Part shown: positions 17,441-25,237 of the stretch, piece by piece
How positions within the stretch are numbered: position 1 is the first letter of the stretch
Layout of the letters: each line of letters begins with the position of its first letter
DNA from: Streptomyces sp. NRRL S-1022
GTDB lineage: Bacteria; Actinomycetota; Actinomycetes; Streptomycetales; Streptomycetaceae
Direction: 5' to 3'
Assembly (NCBI RefSeq): GCF_000720135.1
Contig: NZ_JOIU01000030.1
Span: 62,001 to 126,000, forward strand
Length of the DNA stretch: 64,000 bases
Made by a program: the position numbers and the translations under genes
Notes under the pieces: model-generated
Databases searched by the model: none
Seen by the model: the letters and a program-made list of their open reading frames with translations, nothing else
What the model was told of the DNA's origin: nothing

Positions 17441-18360
17441 CCCCGGGCCGGAACGGAGCGCTGCTGGTCGTCGGGGACGTGGTCACGGACGTGGTCGCCC
17501 GGCACCGGGGACCGCTCGCGGCCGGCACCGACACGGCCGCCGTGATCCGGACCCTGCCGGGCGGCGCGGGCGCCAACGTGGCCTGCTGGGCCGCCCACGC
17601 GGGCTGCGCGGACGTACGGCTGCTGGGGCGGGTGGGCGCGGACGCCGCCGTGTGGCACGAGCGGGAGCTGGTCGCGGCCGGGGTGCGGCCCTCCCTCGTG
17701 GTGGACGCGGAGGCGGCGACGGGCACGGTGATCTGCCTCGTCGACGCGGGTGCGGCGGCCGAGCGGACGTTCCTGACGGACAGCGGGGCGTCCCTGCGGC
17801 TGAGCCCTGCCGACTGGTCGGACGCCCTGCTCGACGGGGTGGCCCGGCTGCACCTGTCGGGCTACCTGCTGTTCACGGAGGCCAGCCGGGCGCTCGCCGA
17901 GACGGCGGTCACGGCGGCCCGCGCGCGGGGTGTGCCGGTCAGCCTGGACCCGGCGTCGGCCGGCTTCCTGATCGAGTTGGGAGTGGACCGCTTTTTGGCG
18001 TTCGCGGAGCGGCTGGACCTGTTGCTGCCCAGCCGCGACGAGGCCTGCCTGCTCACCGGGCTGCCGGATCCTGCGGACGCGGCGGCCAAACTGAGCCGGG
18101 TCGTGCCGCTGGTGGTGGCCAAGGCGGGTGCGGACGGGGCGCTGGTGGCCCGTTCCGGAACCGTGGTGGCGCGGGTCCCGGCCGTCCCGGCGACGCCCCG
18201 GGACACCACGGGCGCGGGCGACGCCTTCACCGGCGCGTGTCTCGCCGCCTTGCTGGCGGGTGCGGGCCCGAAGGACGCGGCGGCACGGGGGTGCCGGGCG
18301 GGCGCGGAAGCGGTACGGCGGGTGGGGGGCAGACCACCGGCTTCGGGGAGCGGGGGTTAG
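17437..18360 (+). CDS. psuK: PfkB-family sugar kinase, probable pseudouridine kinase
   Basis: A 307-residue ribokinase-family kinase. The N-terminal GGAGANVACWAAHAGCADVRLLGRVG and the C-terminal anion-hole/catalytic motif DTTGAGDAFTGACLAALLAG (catalytic Asp) are present, with the SRDEACLLTGL region in between. On its own the family does not define the substrate, but its GTG start overlaps the psuG stop (GTGA), so phosphorylation of pseudouridine for PsuG is the natural reading. An upstream-open frame exists within psuG but would be out of context. The 3' flank (18361-18548) holds short CGCTGCC repeats and no gene. Confidence 0.85.
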   Translation: MTPGRNGALLVVGDVVTDVVARHRGPLAAGTDTAAVIRTLPGGAGANVACWAAHAGCADVRLLGRVGADAAVWHERELVAAGVRPSLVVDAEAATGTVICLVDAGAAAERTFLTDSGASLRLSPADWSDALLDGVARLHLSGYLLFTEASRALAETAVTAARARGVPVSLDPASAGFLIELGVDRFLAFAERLDLLLPSRDEACLLTGLPDPADAAAKLSRVVPLVVAKAGADGALVARSGTVVARVPAVPATPRDTTGAGDAFTGACLAALLAGAGPKDAAARGCRAGAEAVRRVGGRPPASGSGG

Positions 18361-18548
18361 GGGGCCTCACGCCCGGATGACGCCCGCCGTGCACGTGCGC
18401 GGCCGACGGCGGCGGGTGCGGTCCCGCTCGGCAGTCGGCTGCCGGTCGCGCCCGGCTGCACACCGCCCATCGCCGGCCACTCGCCGCTGCCCGCTGCCCG
18501 CTGCCCGCTGAAAGGATCCTCCACCCCGGAGGGCCCCGGCACCGCCGG

Positions 18549-19343
18549 TTACTCCTTGCGGCCCCACGCCGAGATCATCGGTGCGGTGGTCAGGTCCATC
18601 GCGCCCGCCTCCACATTGGCCAGGTGCTGGTCGATCTCCGCGTCGGTGGCCAGGCCGGCGGCGACGAGCCGGGCACGGATCTGCCGGACGGTCGCGGTCT
18701 CCAGCGCGGTGCAGGCGGGCGAGGTCACGGGGAAGTACGCGTCGGCCTCGACGTCGTGCAGGCCGGCCTCGCGGAGCAGTCGCGGGAGTTTGCGACCGTA
18801 GGAGAGGTCGGCGCCGCGGTCGGCGAGGAGCTTGCGGAAGCCCTGGCGCAGCCGGTTGGCGAGCCGCTGCTCGGGGCCGTACTCGTCGGGGCAGGTCAGG
18901 GGCTGGAGGGCGGGGTCGGCATCCTCGATCAGCAGTCGTCCGCCCGGGCGCAGGGCCTTGATCATGGATCGCAGTGCCCGTTCCCGGTCGGGTACGTGGA
19001 CGAGGACCAGCCGGGCGTGGACCAGGTCGAACCCGTCGCCCGGCGGCTCCTCGGCGCCCACGTCGTGGACGCGGATCTGTACCGGCGGTCGGGCCGCGGC
19101 GGTGAGCCGGGAGGTGTCGATGTCGGTGGCGACGACCTGGCCGCAGGGGCCCACCTTTTCGGCCAGCCAGGACACGACGGAGGTTCCGCCTGCCCCGACC
19201 TCCCAGCAGCGCCAGCCGGGACCGATGCCGAGTCCTTCGAGTTGCCGGAAGGTCGTGGGGTCGAAGAGCGCGGTGAAGGCGTCGAAGCGTTCGCCCGCCT
19301 CTTTCTGCCGGTTGCCGAGGAGGTACCCGTCCGAGCGCGTCAT
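18549..19343 (-). CDS. Class I SAM-dependent methyltransferase
   Basis: A 264-residue soluble methyltransferase. SAM motif I is WRCWEVGAGGTSVVSWLAEKVG, followed by VVATDID (acidic residue of motif II), IRVHDVGAEEPPGDGFDLVHARLVLVHVPDRERALRSMIKALRPGGRLLIEDAD (motifs IV to VI). The C-terminal third (YGRKLPRLLREAGLHDVEADAYFPVTS) is typical of small-molecule methyltransferases of the UbiE/COQ5-like clan. Substrate unknown. ATG 19343 is used; the frame is open to 19580 without coding bias. It is divergent from corA across 175 bp that contain a strong inverted repeat. Confidence 0.85.
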   Translation of the reverse strand: MTRSDGYLLGNRQKEAGERFDAFTALFDPTTFRQLEGLGIGPGWRCWEVGAGGTSVVSWLAEKVGPCGQVVATDIDTSRLTAAARPPVQIRVHDVGAEEPPGDGFDLVHARLVLVHVPDRERALRSMIKALRPGGRLLIEDADPALQPLTCPDEYGPEQRLANRLRQGFRKLLADRGADLSYGRKLPRLLREAGLHDVEADAYFPVTSPACTALETATVRQIRARLVAAGLATDAEIDQHLANVEAGAMDLTTAPMISAWGRKE

Positions 19344-19438
19344 GCTCCGATCATCCCAGTGAGCGGGCTCTCGCGGCCGCTCACCCCGTCGTCCACAGGC
19401 GGGAACCAAGCGGAACTCCCTGTTCACACAGGCTTGCC

Positions 19439-19480
19439 CGCGCTTTGCCCGGGACTGGCAGACTTGCCGGGCAAAGCGCG
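19439..19480. promoter_or_regulatory. 14-bp perfect inverted repeat upstream of corA
   Basis: CGCGCTTTGCCCGG (19439-19452) and CCGGGCAAAGCGCG (19467-19480) are exact reverse complements with a 14-nt loop. They lie in the divergent methyltransferase/corA region, 39 bp before the corA start, so either an operator or a hairpin in the corA leader. Confidence 0.5.
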
Positions 19481-19490
19481 AAAGCGTTGA

Positions 19491-19517
19491 GCGAGGAGAT
19501 CCACGCGAGGAGATCCA
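19491..19517 (+). repeat. Tandemly duplicated ribosome binding site of corA
   Basis: GCGAGGAGATCCA occurs at 19491-19503 and 19505-19517, duplicating the GAGGAGA Shine-Dalgarno element. The second copy abuts the start region of corA. Confidence 0.75.
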
Positions 19518-19518
19518 G

Positions 19519-20646
19519 ATGTCCATGGCAGGGAATCTGCGGAAGGTCACGGGGCTGGGCAGGGTCGGCGGCCTGCGCAAGGTGGCGCGGCTGGCCCGGC
19601 GCCGGCCGCGCGTGGACCTGAGCCACCCCGCCAGGTCACCGCTGGGCTCGTCGGTGGTGAACTGCGTGACGTATCAGGACGGCGTGCGCGTGCCGGGGTG
19701 TACCGATCTGGTGGATGCCGTGCGGCTGGTGCGCAAGACCGGCGAGGGCTTCGTCTGGCTCGGGCTGCACGAGCCGACGGACCGTGAGTTCGCGGGCATC
19801 GCCGAGTTGTTCGACCTGCACCCGCTGGCGGTGGAGGACGCGGTCGAGGCACATCAGCGGCCGAAGCTGGAGCACTACGGGGACACGCTCTTCGCGGTGT
19901 TCAAGACCGTCTGCTACGTGGAGCACGAGCAGTTGACGGCGACCAGCGAAGTGGTGGACACCGGCGAGATCATGCTGTTCGTCGGCGCCGACTTCGTGAT
20001 CACGGTGCGGCACGGCCGGCACGGCTCGCTGGGCCCGCTGCGCGAGGAACTGGAGGCGGACCCGCAGCAGCTCGCCAAGGGGCCGGCCGCGGTGCTGCAC
20101 GCGATCGCGGACCATGTGGTCGACGACTACCTGCACGTCACGGACGCGGTGCAGGCCGACATGGACCAGGTGGAGACGGATGTGTTCTCGGAGAACGGCG
20201 CACGTCTGGACCCGGGCCGCATCTACCAGATGAAGCGTGAACTGCTGGAGCTGAAACGGGCGGTGGTGCCGCTGGGCCGCCCGGTGGAGGACCTGGCCAC
20301 CCGGCCGATACGGGTCGTCGCCCCGGAGATACAGGCGTATTTCCGGGACGTGCTCGACCATCTGATCCGGGCCAAGGAACAGATCGCCGCGTTCGACGAG
20401 CTGCTCAACTCCATCCTGCAGGCACATCTCGCGCAGGTGACGGTCGCGCAGAACGAGGACATGCGGAAGATCACGGCTTGGGCCGCGGTGATCGCCGTGC
20501 CCACGATGGTGTGCGGGGTGTACGGCATGAACTTCGACCACATGCCTGAGTTGCACTGGTCGTTCGGGTACCCGCTGGTCATGTCCGTGATGGCGACGGC
20601 GTGTGTGGTGCTGTACCGGGGCTTCCGGCGCAACGGCTGGCTCTGA
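19519..20646 (+). CDS. corA: CorA-family Mg2+/Co2+ channel
   Basis: A 375-residue CorA protein, a pentameric inner-membrane magnesium channel. The large cytosolic N-terminal domain (EGFVWLGLHEPTDREF, HPLAVEDAVEAHQRPKLEHYGD, SENGARLDPGRIYQMKRELLELKRAVVPL) leads into the two C-terminal helices; the selectivity motif is seen as VYGMNFDHMPEL between TWAAVIAVPTMVCG and the last helix. ATG 19519 has GAGGAGA upstream. A basic stretch (RRRPRVDLSHPARS) precedes the conserved domain. It stands alone and is convergent with the PPOX gene. Confidence 0.93.
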   Translation: MSMAGNLRKVTGLGRVGGLRKVARLARRRPRVDLSHPARSPLGSSVVNCVTYQDGVRVPGCTDLVDAVRLVRKTGEGFVWLGLHEPTDREFAGIAELFDLHPLAVEDAVEAHQRPKLEHYGDTLFAVFKTVCYVEHEQLTATSEVVDTGEIMLFVGADFVITVRHGRHGSLGPLREELEADPQQLAKGPAAVLHAIADHVVDDYLHVTDAVQADMDQVETDVFSENGARLDPGRIYQMKRELLELKRAVVPLGRPVEDLATRPIRVVAPEIQAYFRDVLDHLIRAKEQIAAFDELLNSILQAHLAQVTVAQNEDMRKITAWAAVIAVPTMVCGVYGMNFDHMPELHWSFGYPLVMSVMATACVVLYRGFRRNGWL

Positions 20647-20706
20647 GCGACGGGGCCGCGGCGCCTGGGGTGCGGGGTGCGGGGCCGGTGGTACGCCCGG
20701 TCACGG

Positions 20707-21120
20707 TCAGACCGAGAAGGCCACGACCTTCCGCGGGACGATCCTGACGATCACGCGGACCTCGTCGTCGTTCTCGGCCGGCGGGTCGATGCCGAGGTAC
20801 TTGTGGGACAGGTCGTGAGGGAGTCGCTTGCCCTCGTCCGGCAGGATCTCGGCGACGCCTCGGATCTCGGCCGAGTGATAGGGGTTCGCCAGGTCGAACA
20901 CGGAGAGGCTGATGCGCGGGTCGCGACGGAGGTTGCGCACCTTCTGGCGGCGGTCGACGGACGAGAAGAGCACGCTGTCGCCCTCACGTTTGATCCAGAC
21001 CACGGAATTCTGCGGAGCGCCGTCGGGGCCGAGCGTGGCGACGCTGGCGAAGTTCCTGCCGTCCAGCAGGGCACGGAGGGAGTCGTCGAAAGTGACAGAA
21101 GTGGCCGGTGAGATCGTCAT
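20707..21120 (-). CDS. PPOX-class (pyridoxamine-phosphate-oxidase fold) F420/FMN-dependent protein
   Basis: A 137-residue split-barrel flavin/deazaflavin-binding protein. The fold signature is ALLDGRNFASVATLGPDGAPQNSVVWIKREGDSVLFSS followed by RRQKVRNLRRDPRISLSVFD and EIRGVAEILPDEG. Small actinobacterial members of this family use cofactor F420 or FMN and reduce diverse substrates; the sequence does not decide which. ATG 21120 is placed only 7 nt after a -10-like TAGGGT, so the mRNA may be leaderless. The promoter is embedded in a long palindrome. Confidence 0.85.
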   Translation of the reverse strand: MTISPATSVTFDDSLRALLDGRNFASVATLGPDGAPQNSVVWIKREGDSVLFSSVDRRQKVRNLRRDPRISLSVFDLANPYHSAEIRGVAEILPDEGKRLPHDLSHKYLGIDPPAENDDEVRVIVRIVPRKVVAFSV

Positions 21121-21127
21121 GACAGCC

Positions 21128-21155
21128 ACCCTAGTTACATGCACGCGCATGTAAA
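21128..21155 (-). promoter_or_regulatory. Promoter with embedded palindromic operator for the PPOX gene
   Basis: On the minus strand TTTACA (21155-21150), a 16-bp spacer and TAGGGT (21133-21128) form a good housekeeping-type promoter. The spacer region is a perfect palindrome on the plus strand, TTACATGC (21135-21142), 4 nt, GCATGTAA (21147-21154). The start codon begins 8 nt after the -10. Confidence 0.65.
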
Positions 21156-21204
21156 GGGGTTTCACCGAATCGCCCGGCCGGATGCCCTGACGGCCGCATG
21201 CGCA

Positions 21205-21846
21205 TCAGCCGCTCCAGGCGGGGTGGCGCGGGTCGTCGGCGCGCACCAGGACGTCCGCCGTGCCGGCCGGGTCGGTCTCGGCCTCGTAGCGCTCGAAAGC
21301 GGGCAGGGTCCAGTGGCCGGACTCGGGGGTGCGGCGTCGAAGGGCGCCCGGGGAGAGGAGGAGGTGCACGGTCAGGTCGAAGGGGAACCAGTGGCGCAGC
21401 AGGAGGGGGCCGTGGAGCAACAGGATTGCGCCGGGCCGGAGTTGCACGTACGCGCTGCGGGTGGCCCGGTCCGTGGCCGGGTCCCACAGGTCGGGCAGGA
21501 CCCGGCCGTTGCCTCCGGGATCGAGCGGACCGAAGACTTCGCGCCACAGGGCGCCCGTGTCGAACCAGCCGCTGTAGTACGACTCCGCGTCCCGCCGCCC
21601 GTGCTCCAGGCGGAGCGAGGCGGGGCGCAGGAAGCCCTCGGTGCCCACCACGAGCGCGGGCCGGCCGCGCACCCGCAGCGCCTCCCCGACACGCTCGGCG
21701 AGGTCTCCGGGCTGGGCGGCCGGGGCACCGTCGAAGCCGACGCGCGGCCAGGCCCCTCCATCGGCCGTCGCAGCACCGGCCAGCCGGTCGGCGAGCCGCT
21801 CGGCCAGCAGGTCCCAGGTGATCGCTTCGAGTCGCACACGGCCCAT
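21205..21846 (-). CDS. Uridine-kinase-like protein lacking a Walker A motif
   Basis: A 213-residue protein resembling the uridine/cytidine kinase branch of P-loop NTPases: the WPRVGFDGA strand stands where the P-loop should start, and RRDAESYYSGWFDTGALWREVFGPL, ATRSAYVQLRPGAILLLHGPLLL, the DLTVHL strand and the final TADVLVRADDPRHP match the rest of that fold. But the expected GxxxxGK(S/T) is replaced by GAPAAQPGDLAE with no Lys, so normal phosphate binding is doubtful. Streptomyces proteins called uridine kinase often share this, as far as I recall. ATG 21846 is chosen for length. The gene is isolated. Confidence 0.7.
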   Translation of the reverse strand: MGRVRLEAITWDLLAERLADRLAGAATADGGAWPRVGFDGAPAAQPGDLAERVGEALRVRGRPALVVGTEGFLRPASLRLEHGRRDAESYYSGWFDTGALWREVFGPLDPGGNGRVLPDLWDPATDRATRSAYVQLRPGAILLLHGPLLLRHWFPFDLTVHLLLSPGALRRRTPESGHWTLPAFERYEAETDPAGTADVLVRADDPRHPAWSG

Positions 21847-22111
21847 GATGCCGGGTGGCCGGGGGGAGCGTCGGGGGTGCCCGCGATGGAGACGGCGGTG
21901 CGGGGAGCCATGAGAGAGCGGGGTCGTTCCCGGGCCGGGGCTGCGAGGTCGGTCAGGAGAGGTGGTCGGCCGTGCGGCGGGCCGCGGGCAGCCTGGGGTG
22001 GTGGCTTCGCTCCTGGCGGGGTTTCCGGGAGGAGGGAGGTGGGTGCTGGCGGACGGAGACGAGCAGGGGCGGGCGTGGGAGCCGGGGGCGGTGACGGGGA
22101 AAGTACCGCGT

Positions 22112-22810
22112 ATGGCGCTTTCCGCAACTCCCCGTTTTCCCGGTCGGCTTGTGGTCGTCCAGGCGCTCAAGCGCAAGCGGTGCGCCCGCTGCCGGCGCGG
22201 TCCGCTGTCGCTGCTGGTGCTGGCGGACGGGGCACCGTGGTGCCTGGTCTGTGCCGATCTCGGGCACCTGGTGTTCCTGCCGCGCGGCGACACGGCCCTG
22301 ACTCGCAGGTCGCGCGAGGAGAGCACGCTGTCGGCGGTGGTGGTGCGCTTCAACCGGCGCAAGAGCCGCTACGAACGCCAGGGCGTGCTCGTGGAGGAGG
22401 ACGCGTTGGCCCGGGCCGAGGCCCGGTGCCTGGCGGACGCGGAGGCGCGGCGTCGGCGGCGGGCGCGGGACGCGCGACGCAGGGCGGTGGAGGACGAGCG
22501 GTTCGTGGCGGCGTTCGCGGCCGAGATCCTGCGGCTGTTCCCCGGTTGTCCGGCCGAGCGGGCCCGGGCGGTCGCGGCCCACGCCTCGGTGCGGGGCAGT
22601 GGCCGTGTCGGGCGCAGCCCGGCCGGGCGGGCGCTGACCGAGGGGGCGGTGATATCGGCGGTGGTGGCGGGCGTACGACACGTGGACACGCCGTACGACG
22701 AGCTGCTGATGCGCGGGGTGCCGTGGAACGAGGCTCGACGTCGGATCGCCCCGACGGTGGAGCGGGTGCTGCGTGCGTGGCAGGGGGCCGGGGCGGAGGA
22801 CGCGGGGTGA
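22112..22810 (+). CDS. DUF2293-type conserved hypothetical protein with a Cys4 cluster
   Basis: A 232-residue protein with two parts. The N-terminal 60 residues carry a CARCRRGPL...WCLVCADLGHLVFLPRGD segment with two CxxC pairs, a probable zinc ribbon. A very Arg-rich helical stretch (AEARRRRRARDARRRAVEDE) follows, and the C-terminal half (RLFPGCPAERARAVAAHASVRGSGRVGRSPAGRALTEGAVISAVVAGVRHVDTPYDELL) matches the DUF2293 pattern. A nucleic-acid-binding role is likely but unproven. ATG 22112 gives the compact form; GTG 22043, with GGAGGGAGG before it, would add 23 residues and is a serious alternative. Confidence 0.75.
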   Translation: MALSATPRFPGRLVVVQALKRKRCARCRRGPLSLLVLADGAPWCLVCADLGHLVFLPRGDTALTRRSREESTLSAVVVRFNRRKSRYERQGVLVEEDALARAEARCLADAEARRRRRARDARRRAVEDERFVAAFAAEILRLFPGCPAERARAVAAHASVRGSGRVGRSPAGRALTEGAVISAVVAGVRHVDTPYDELLMRGVPWNEARRRIAPTVERVLRAWQGAGAEDAG

Positions 22811-22970
22811 GGACGGGGAAAGCAAGGAGGTGCTGAGGGCGCGGAAGTGCGGAGTACGGTTCCGGGGGACGTGTGGGCATGGGGCTCGCTCAGCCTCGGC
22901 CGGGTTTCCGGGGCCGTGCCGCCCCTAAGGGGGGCGGCTGATCCGAATGGAGCGGGAGGGGGGTGTGGGG

Positions 22971-23450
22971 ATGATCGAGGGACCGTTCCTCGTGCTGGTC
23001 GTGGTGGGGATCCTCGGGGCCGGGCTGGTGGCCGGTGTCTTCTACGGGTTCTCGGCCTTCGTGATGCGGGGGCTGGCGGCGCTGCCGCCCGCGCAGGGTG
23101 TGGCGGCGATGAACTCGATCAACGTCGCCGCGGTGCGGCCGGCCTTCATGGCCGTGTTCGCCGGATCGGCGGCGCTGAGCGTGGTGATAGCGGTGGTGAC
23201 GTTCGTGGTGTGGCCGGGCGAGGGGAAGGTGGAGCTGCTGCTGGGCAGCGTGCTGTACCTGGCGGGCTCGTTCGGGCTGACGATCGTCGCGAACGTGCCC
23301 CGCAACGACCGGCTGGCCAGGCTCACCCCGGGGGCGCCCGAGGCCGCCGCGTACTGGCCGGCGTACGTGCGCGAGTGGACCTTCTGGAACCACATACGGA
23401 CCGTCGCCTCGGCCACGGCGGCCCTGCTCTACACGGCGGCCCTCGCCTGA
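22971..23450 (+). CDS. DUF1772 (anthrone-oxygenase-like) membrane protein
   Basis: A 159-residue protein with four predicted membrane helices (residues about 5-28, 55-78, 83-105, 140-158). The FYGFSAFVMRGLAALPPAQGVAAMNSIN segment, the NVPRND motif after the third helix and the closing W...WNHIRTVASATAALLYTAAL are DUF1772 hallmarks. Related proteins include anthrone oxygenases of fungal polyketide pathways, but most bacterial members have no known role. ATG 22971 follows GGGAGG; ATG 22947 would add 8 charged residues. Its 3' end is followed by degenerate copies of itself. Confidence 0.8.
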   Translation: MIEGPFLVLVVVGILGAGLVAGVFYGFSAFVMRGLAALPPAQGVAAMNSINVAAVRPAFMAVFAGSAALSVVIAVVTFVVWPGEGKVELLLGSVLYLAGSFGLTIVANVPRNDRLARLTPGAPEAAAYWPAYVREWTFWNHIRTVASATAALLYTAALA

Positions 23451-23520
23451 TGAGGATGGTGGCCCTCGCCTGATGGGGCGAGGATGGCGCTCGCCTGATC
23501 CGATGGTGGCCCTGGCTTGT
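23435..23520 (+). repeat. Imperfect tandem copies of the DUF1772 gene's 3' end
   Basis: CTCGCCTGAT, which holds the last codons and stop of the DUF1772 gene, occurs at 23442-23451, 23465-23474 and 23490-23499, each near a GATGG element, and a fourth weaker copy starts about 23506. The period is 23-25 bp. Only the first copy is coding. Confidence 0.7.
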
Positions 23521-23674
23521 CCGGTGCTGCCCTGACGCCAACGGCAGAAAGCGCTGTCCGCCACTCTGCGCGGGCGTCGGACGGGACGTATCGTGGCCGG
23601 AAGAGTGCCGCCCGATGACGCACGGCCCTTCGTACACCCGGTGCCTCCGGTGCCCGTACGCGAGGAAGACGCCC

Positions 23675-25162
23675 ATGGCCGATCCCAAGGGGTTCATGAC
23701 CACGCCGCGCCAGGAGTGGCCGCGGCGGCCCGTCGAGCAGCGGGCGCGGGACTGGGACGAGGTGTACGTCCCGGGGGCGCTGCTGCCCATCATCAGCAAG
23801 CAGGCCGACCGCTGCATGGACTGCGGCATCCCGTTCTGCCACCAGGCCTGCCCGCTGGGCAACCTCATCCCCGAGTGGAACGACCTGGTGTCGCGAGAGG
23901 ACTGGCGGGCCGCGAGCGACCGGCTGCACGCCACGAACAACTTCCCGGAGTTCACCGGCCGGCTGTGTCCGGCGCCGTGCGAGGCCGGGTGCGTGCTGGC
24001 GATCAACCAGCCGGCCGTCACCATCAAGAACGTCGAGTGCGCGATCGCCGACCGGGCATGGGAAGAGGGGTTCACCCCGCCCAGGCCGCCCGAGCGGCTG
24101 TCCGGGAAGACGGTCGCCGTCATCGGCTCGGGGCCCACCGGGCTGGCCGCCGCGCAGCAGCTGACCCGGGCCGGGCACACGGTCGCGGTGTACGAGAAGG
24201 ACGACCGGATCGGCGGGCTGATGCGGTACGGCATCCCCGAGTTCAAGATGGAGAAGCGGCACCTGGAGCGGCGCATCGAGCAGATGCGCGCCGAAGGGAC
24301 GAAGTTCCGCACGTCGACGGTGGTCGGCCGGGACATCCCGGCGGACGAGCTGCGCACCCGGTACGACGCGGTGGTGATCGCCACGGGAGCGACGGCGTGG
24401 CGGGAACTTCCGGTGCCGGGCCGGACGTTGAACGGGATACACCAGGCGATGGAATATCTGCCGCTGGCCAACCGGGTGTGTGAGGGGGATCTGGAGGTTT
24501 CGCCGCTGTCGGCCGCCGGCAAGCACGTCGTGATCGTCGGCGGCGGGGACACCGGAGCGGACTGTCTGGGAACCGCGGTGCGCGAAGGGGCCGCGTCCGT
24601 GACCCAGCTGGACATCTACGCACAGCCGGGTGCCGAGCGCGACGAGGACACCGAGCCGTGGCCGACGTACCCGAAGATCTACCGGCTGTCGGCCGCGCAC
24701 GAGGAGGCTCGGGACCTGCGTACGGCACCGGCGGCGGATGCGGACGCGCGGCTGTTCGCGGCGTCCACACTCCGCTTCACCGGCGACGGGAGGGGGGATG
24801 TGCGGTCACTGCATCTGATGGAGGTCGACGAGCGGCGGCTTCCGGTGCCGGGCACCGAGCGGACGCTCCCCGCCGATCTGGTGCTGCTCGCCCTCGGGTT
24901 CTCCGGACCCGACCAGGAGGACGGGATGATCGAGCAGTTGGGGCTGACGCTGCAGCCGCGCGGCACGATCGCCCGGGACGACGGTTTCGCGACCAACGTG
25001 CCCGGGGTGTTCGCCGCGGGAGACGCGGCGCGCGGGCAGTCGCTCATCGTGTGGGCGATAGCGGAGGGACGGGCGGTCGCGTCGGCCGTCGACCGTTATC
25101 TGACGGGGAGTTCCCGGCTCCCGGCTCCGATAGCGCCGACGGACCGGCCGATGGTGGTCTGA
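23675..25162 (+). CDS. gltD: Glutamate synthase small-subunit-like NADPH oxidoreductase
   Basis: A 495-residue flavin and iron-sulfur oxidoreductase of the GltD family, which feeds NADPH electrons to the large glutamate synthase subunit or to other partners. Two N-terminal cysteine clusters (CMDCGIPFCHQACPLGN and CPAPCEAGCVL) bind [4Fe-4S] centres. The FAD fold begins at VAVIGSGPTGLAAAQQL, the NADPH fold at VVIVGGGDTGADCLGTA, and GVFAAGDAARGQSLIVWAIAEGR closes the FAD site. Length is normal. ATG 23675 follows GAGGAAGA. No gltB is adjacent, so it may be a stand-alone paralogue rather than the housekeeping subunit. Confidence 0.88.
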   Translation: MADPKGFMTTPRQEWPRRPVEQRARDWDEVYVPGALLPIISKQADRCMDCGIPFCHQACPLGNLIPEWNDLVSREDWRAASDRLHATNNFPEFTGRLCPAPCEAGCVLAINQPAVTIKNVECAIADRAWEEGFTPPRPPERLSGKTVAVIGSGPTGLAAAQQLTRAGHTVAVYEKDDRIGGLMRYGIPEFKMEKRHLERRIEQMRAEGTKFRTSTVVGRDIPADELRTRYDAVVIATGATAWRELPVPGRTLNGIHQAMEYLPLANRVCEGDLEVSPLSAAGKHVVIVGGGDTGADCLGTAVREGAASVTQLDIYAQPGAERDEDTEPWPTYPKIYRLSAAHEEARDLRTAPAADADARLFAASTLRFTGDGRGDVRSLHLMEVDERRLPVPGTERTLPADLVLLALGFSGPDQEDGMIEQLGLTLQPRGTIARDDGFATNVPGVFAAGDAARGQSLIVWAIAEGRAVASAVDRYLTGSSRLPAPIAPTDRPMVV

Positions 25163-25237
25163 GCGGCGGCACCGCCGGCATCCTCGGTCGGCTCCCGGTC
25201 ACCCCCGGGCGGCTCCCGCGTGGTGACGGGCGGCGCG

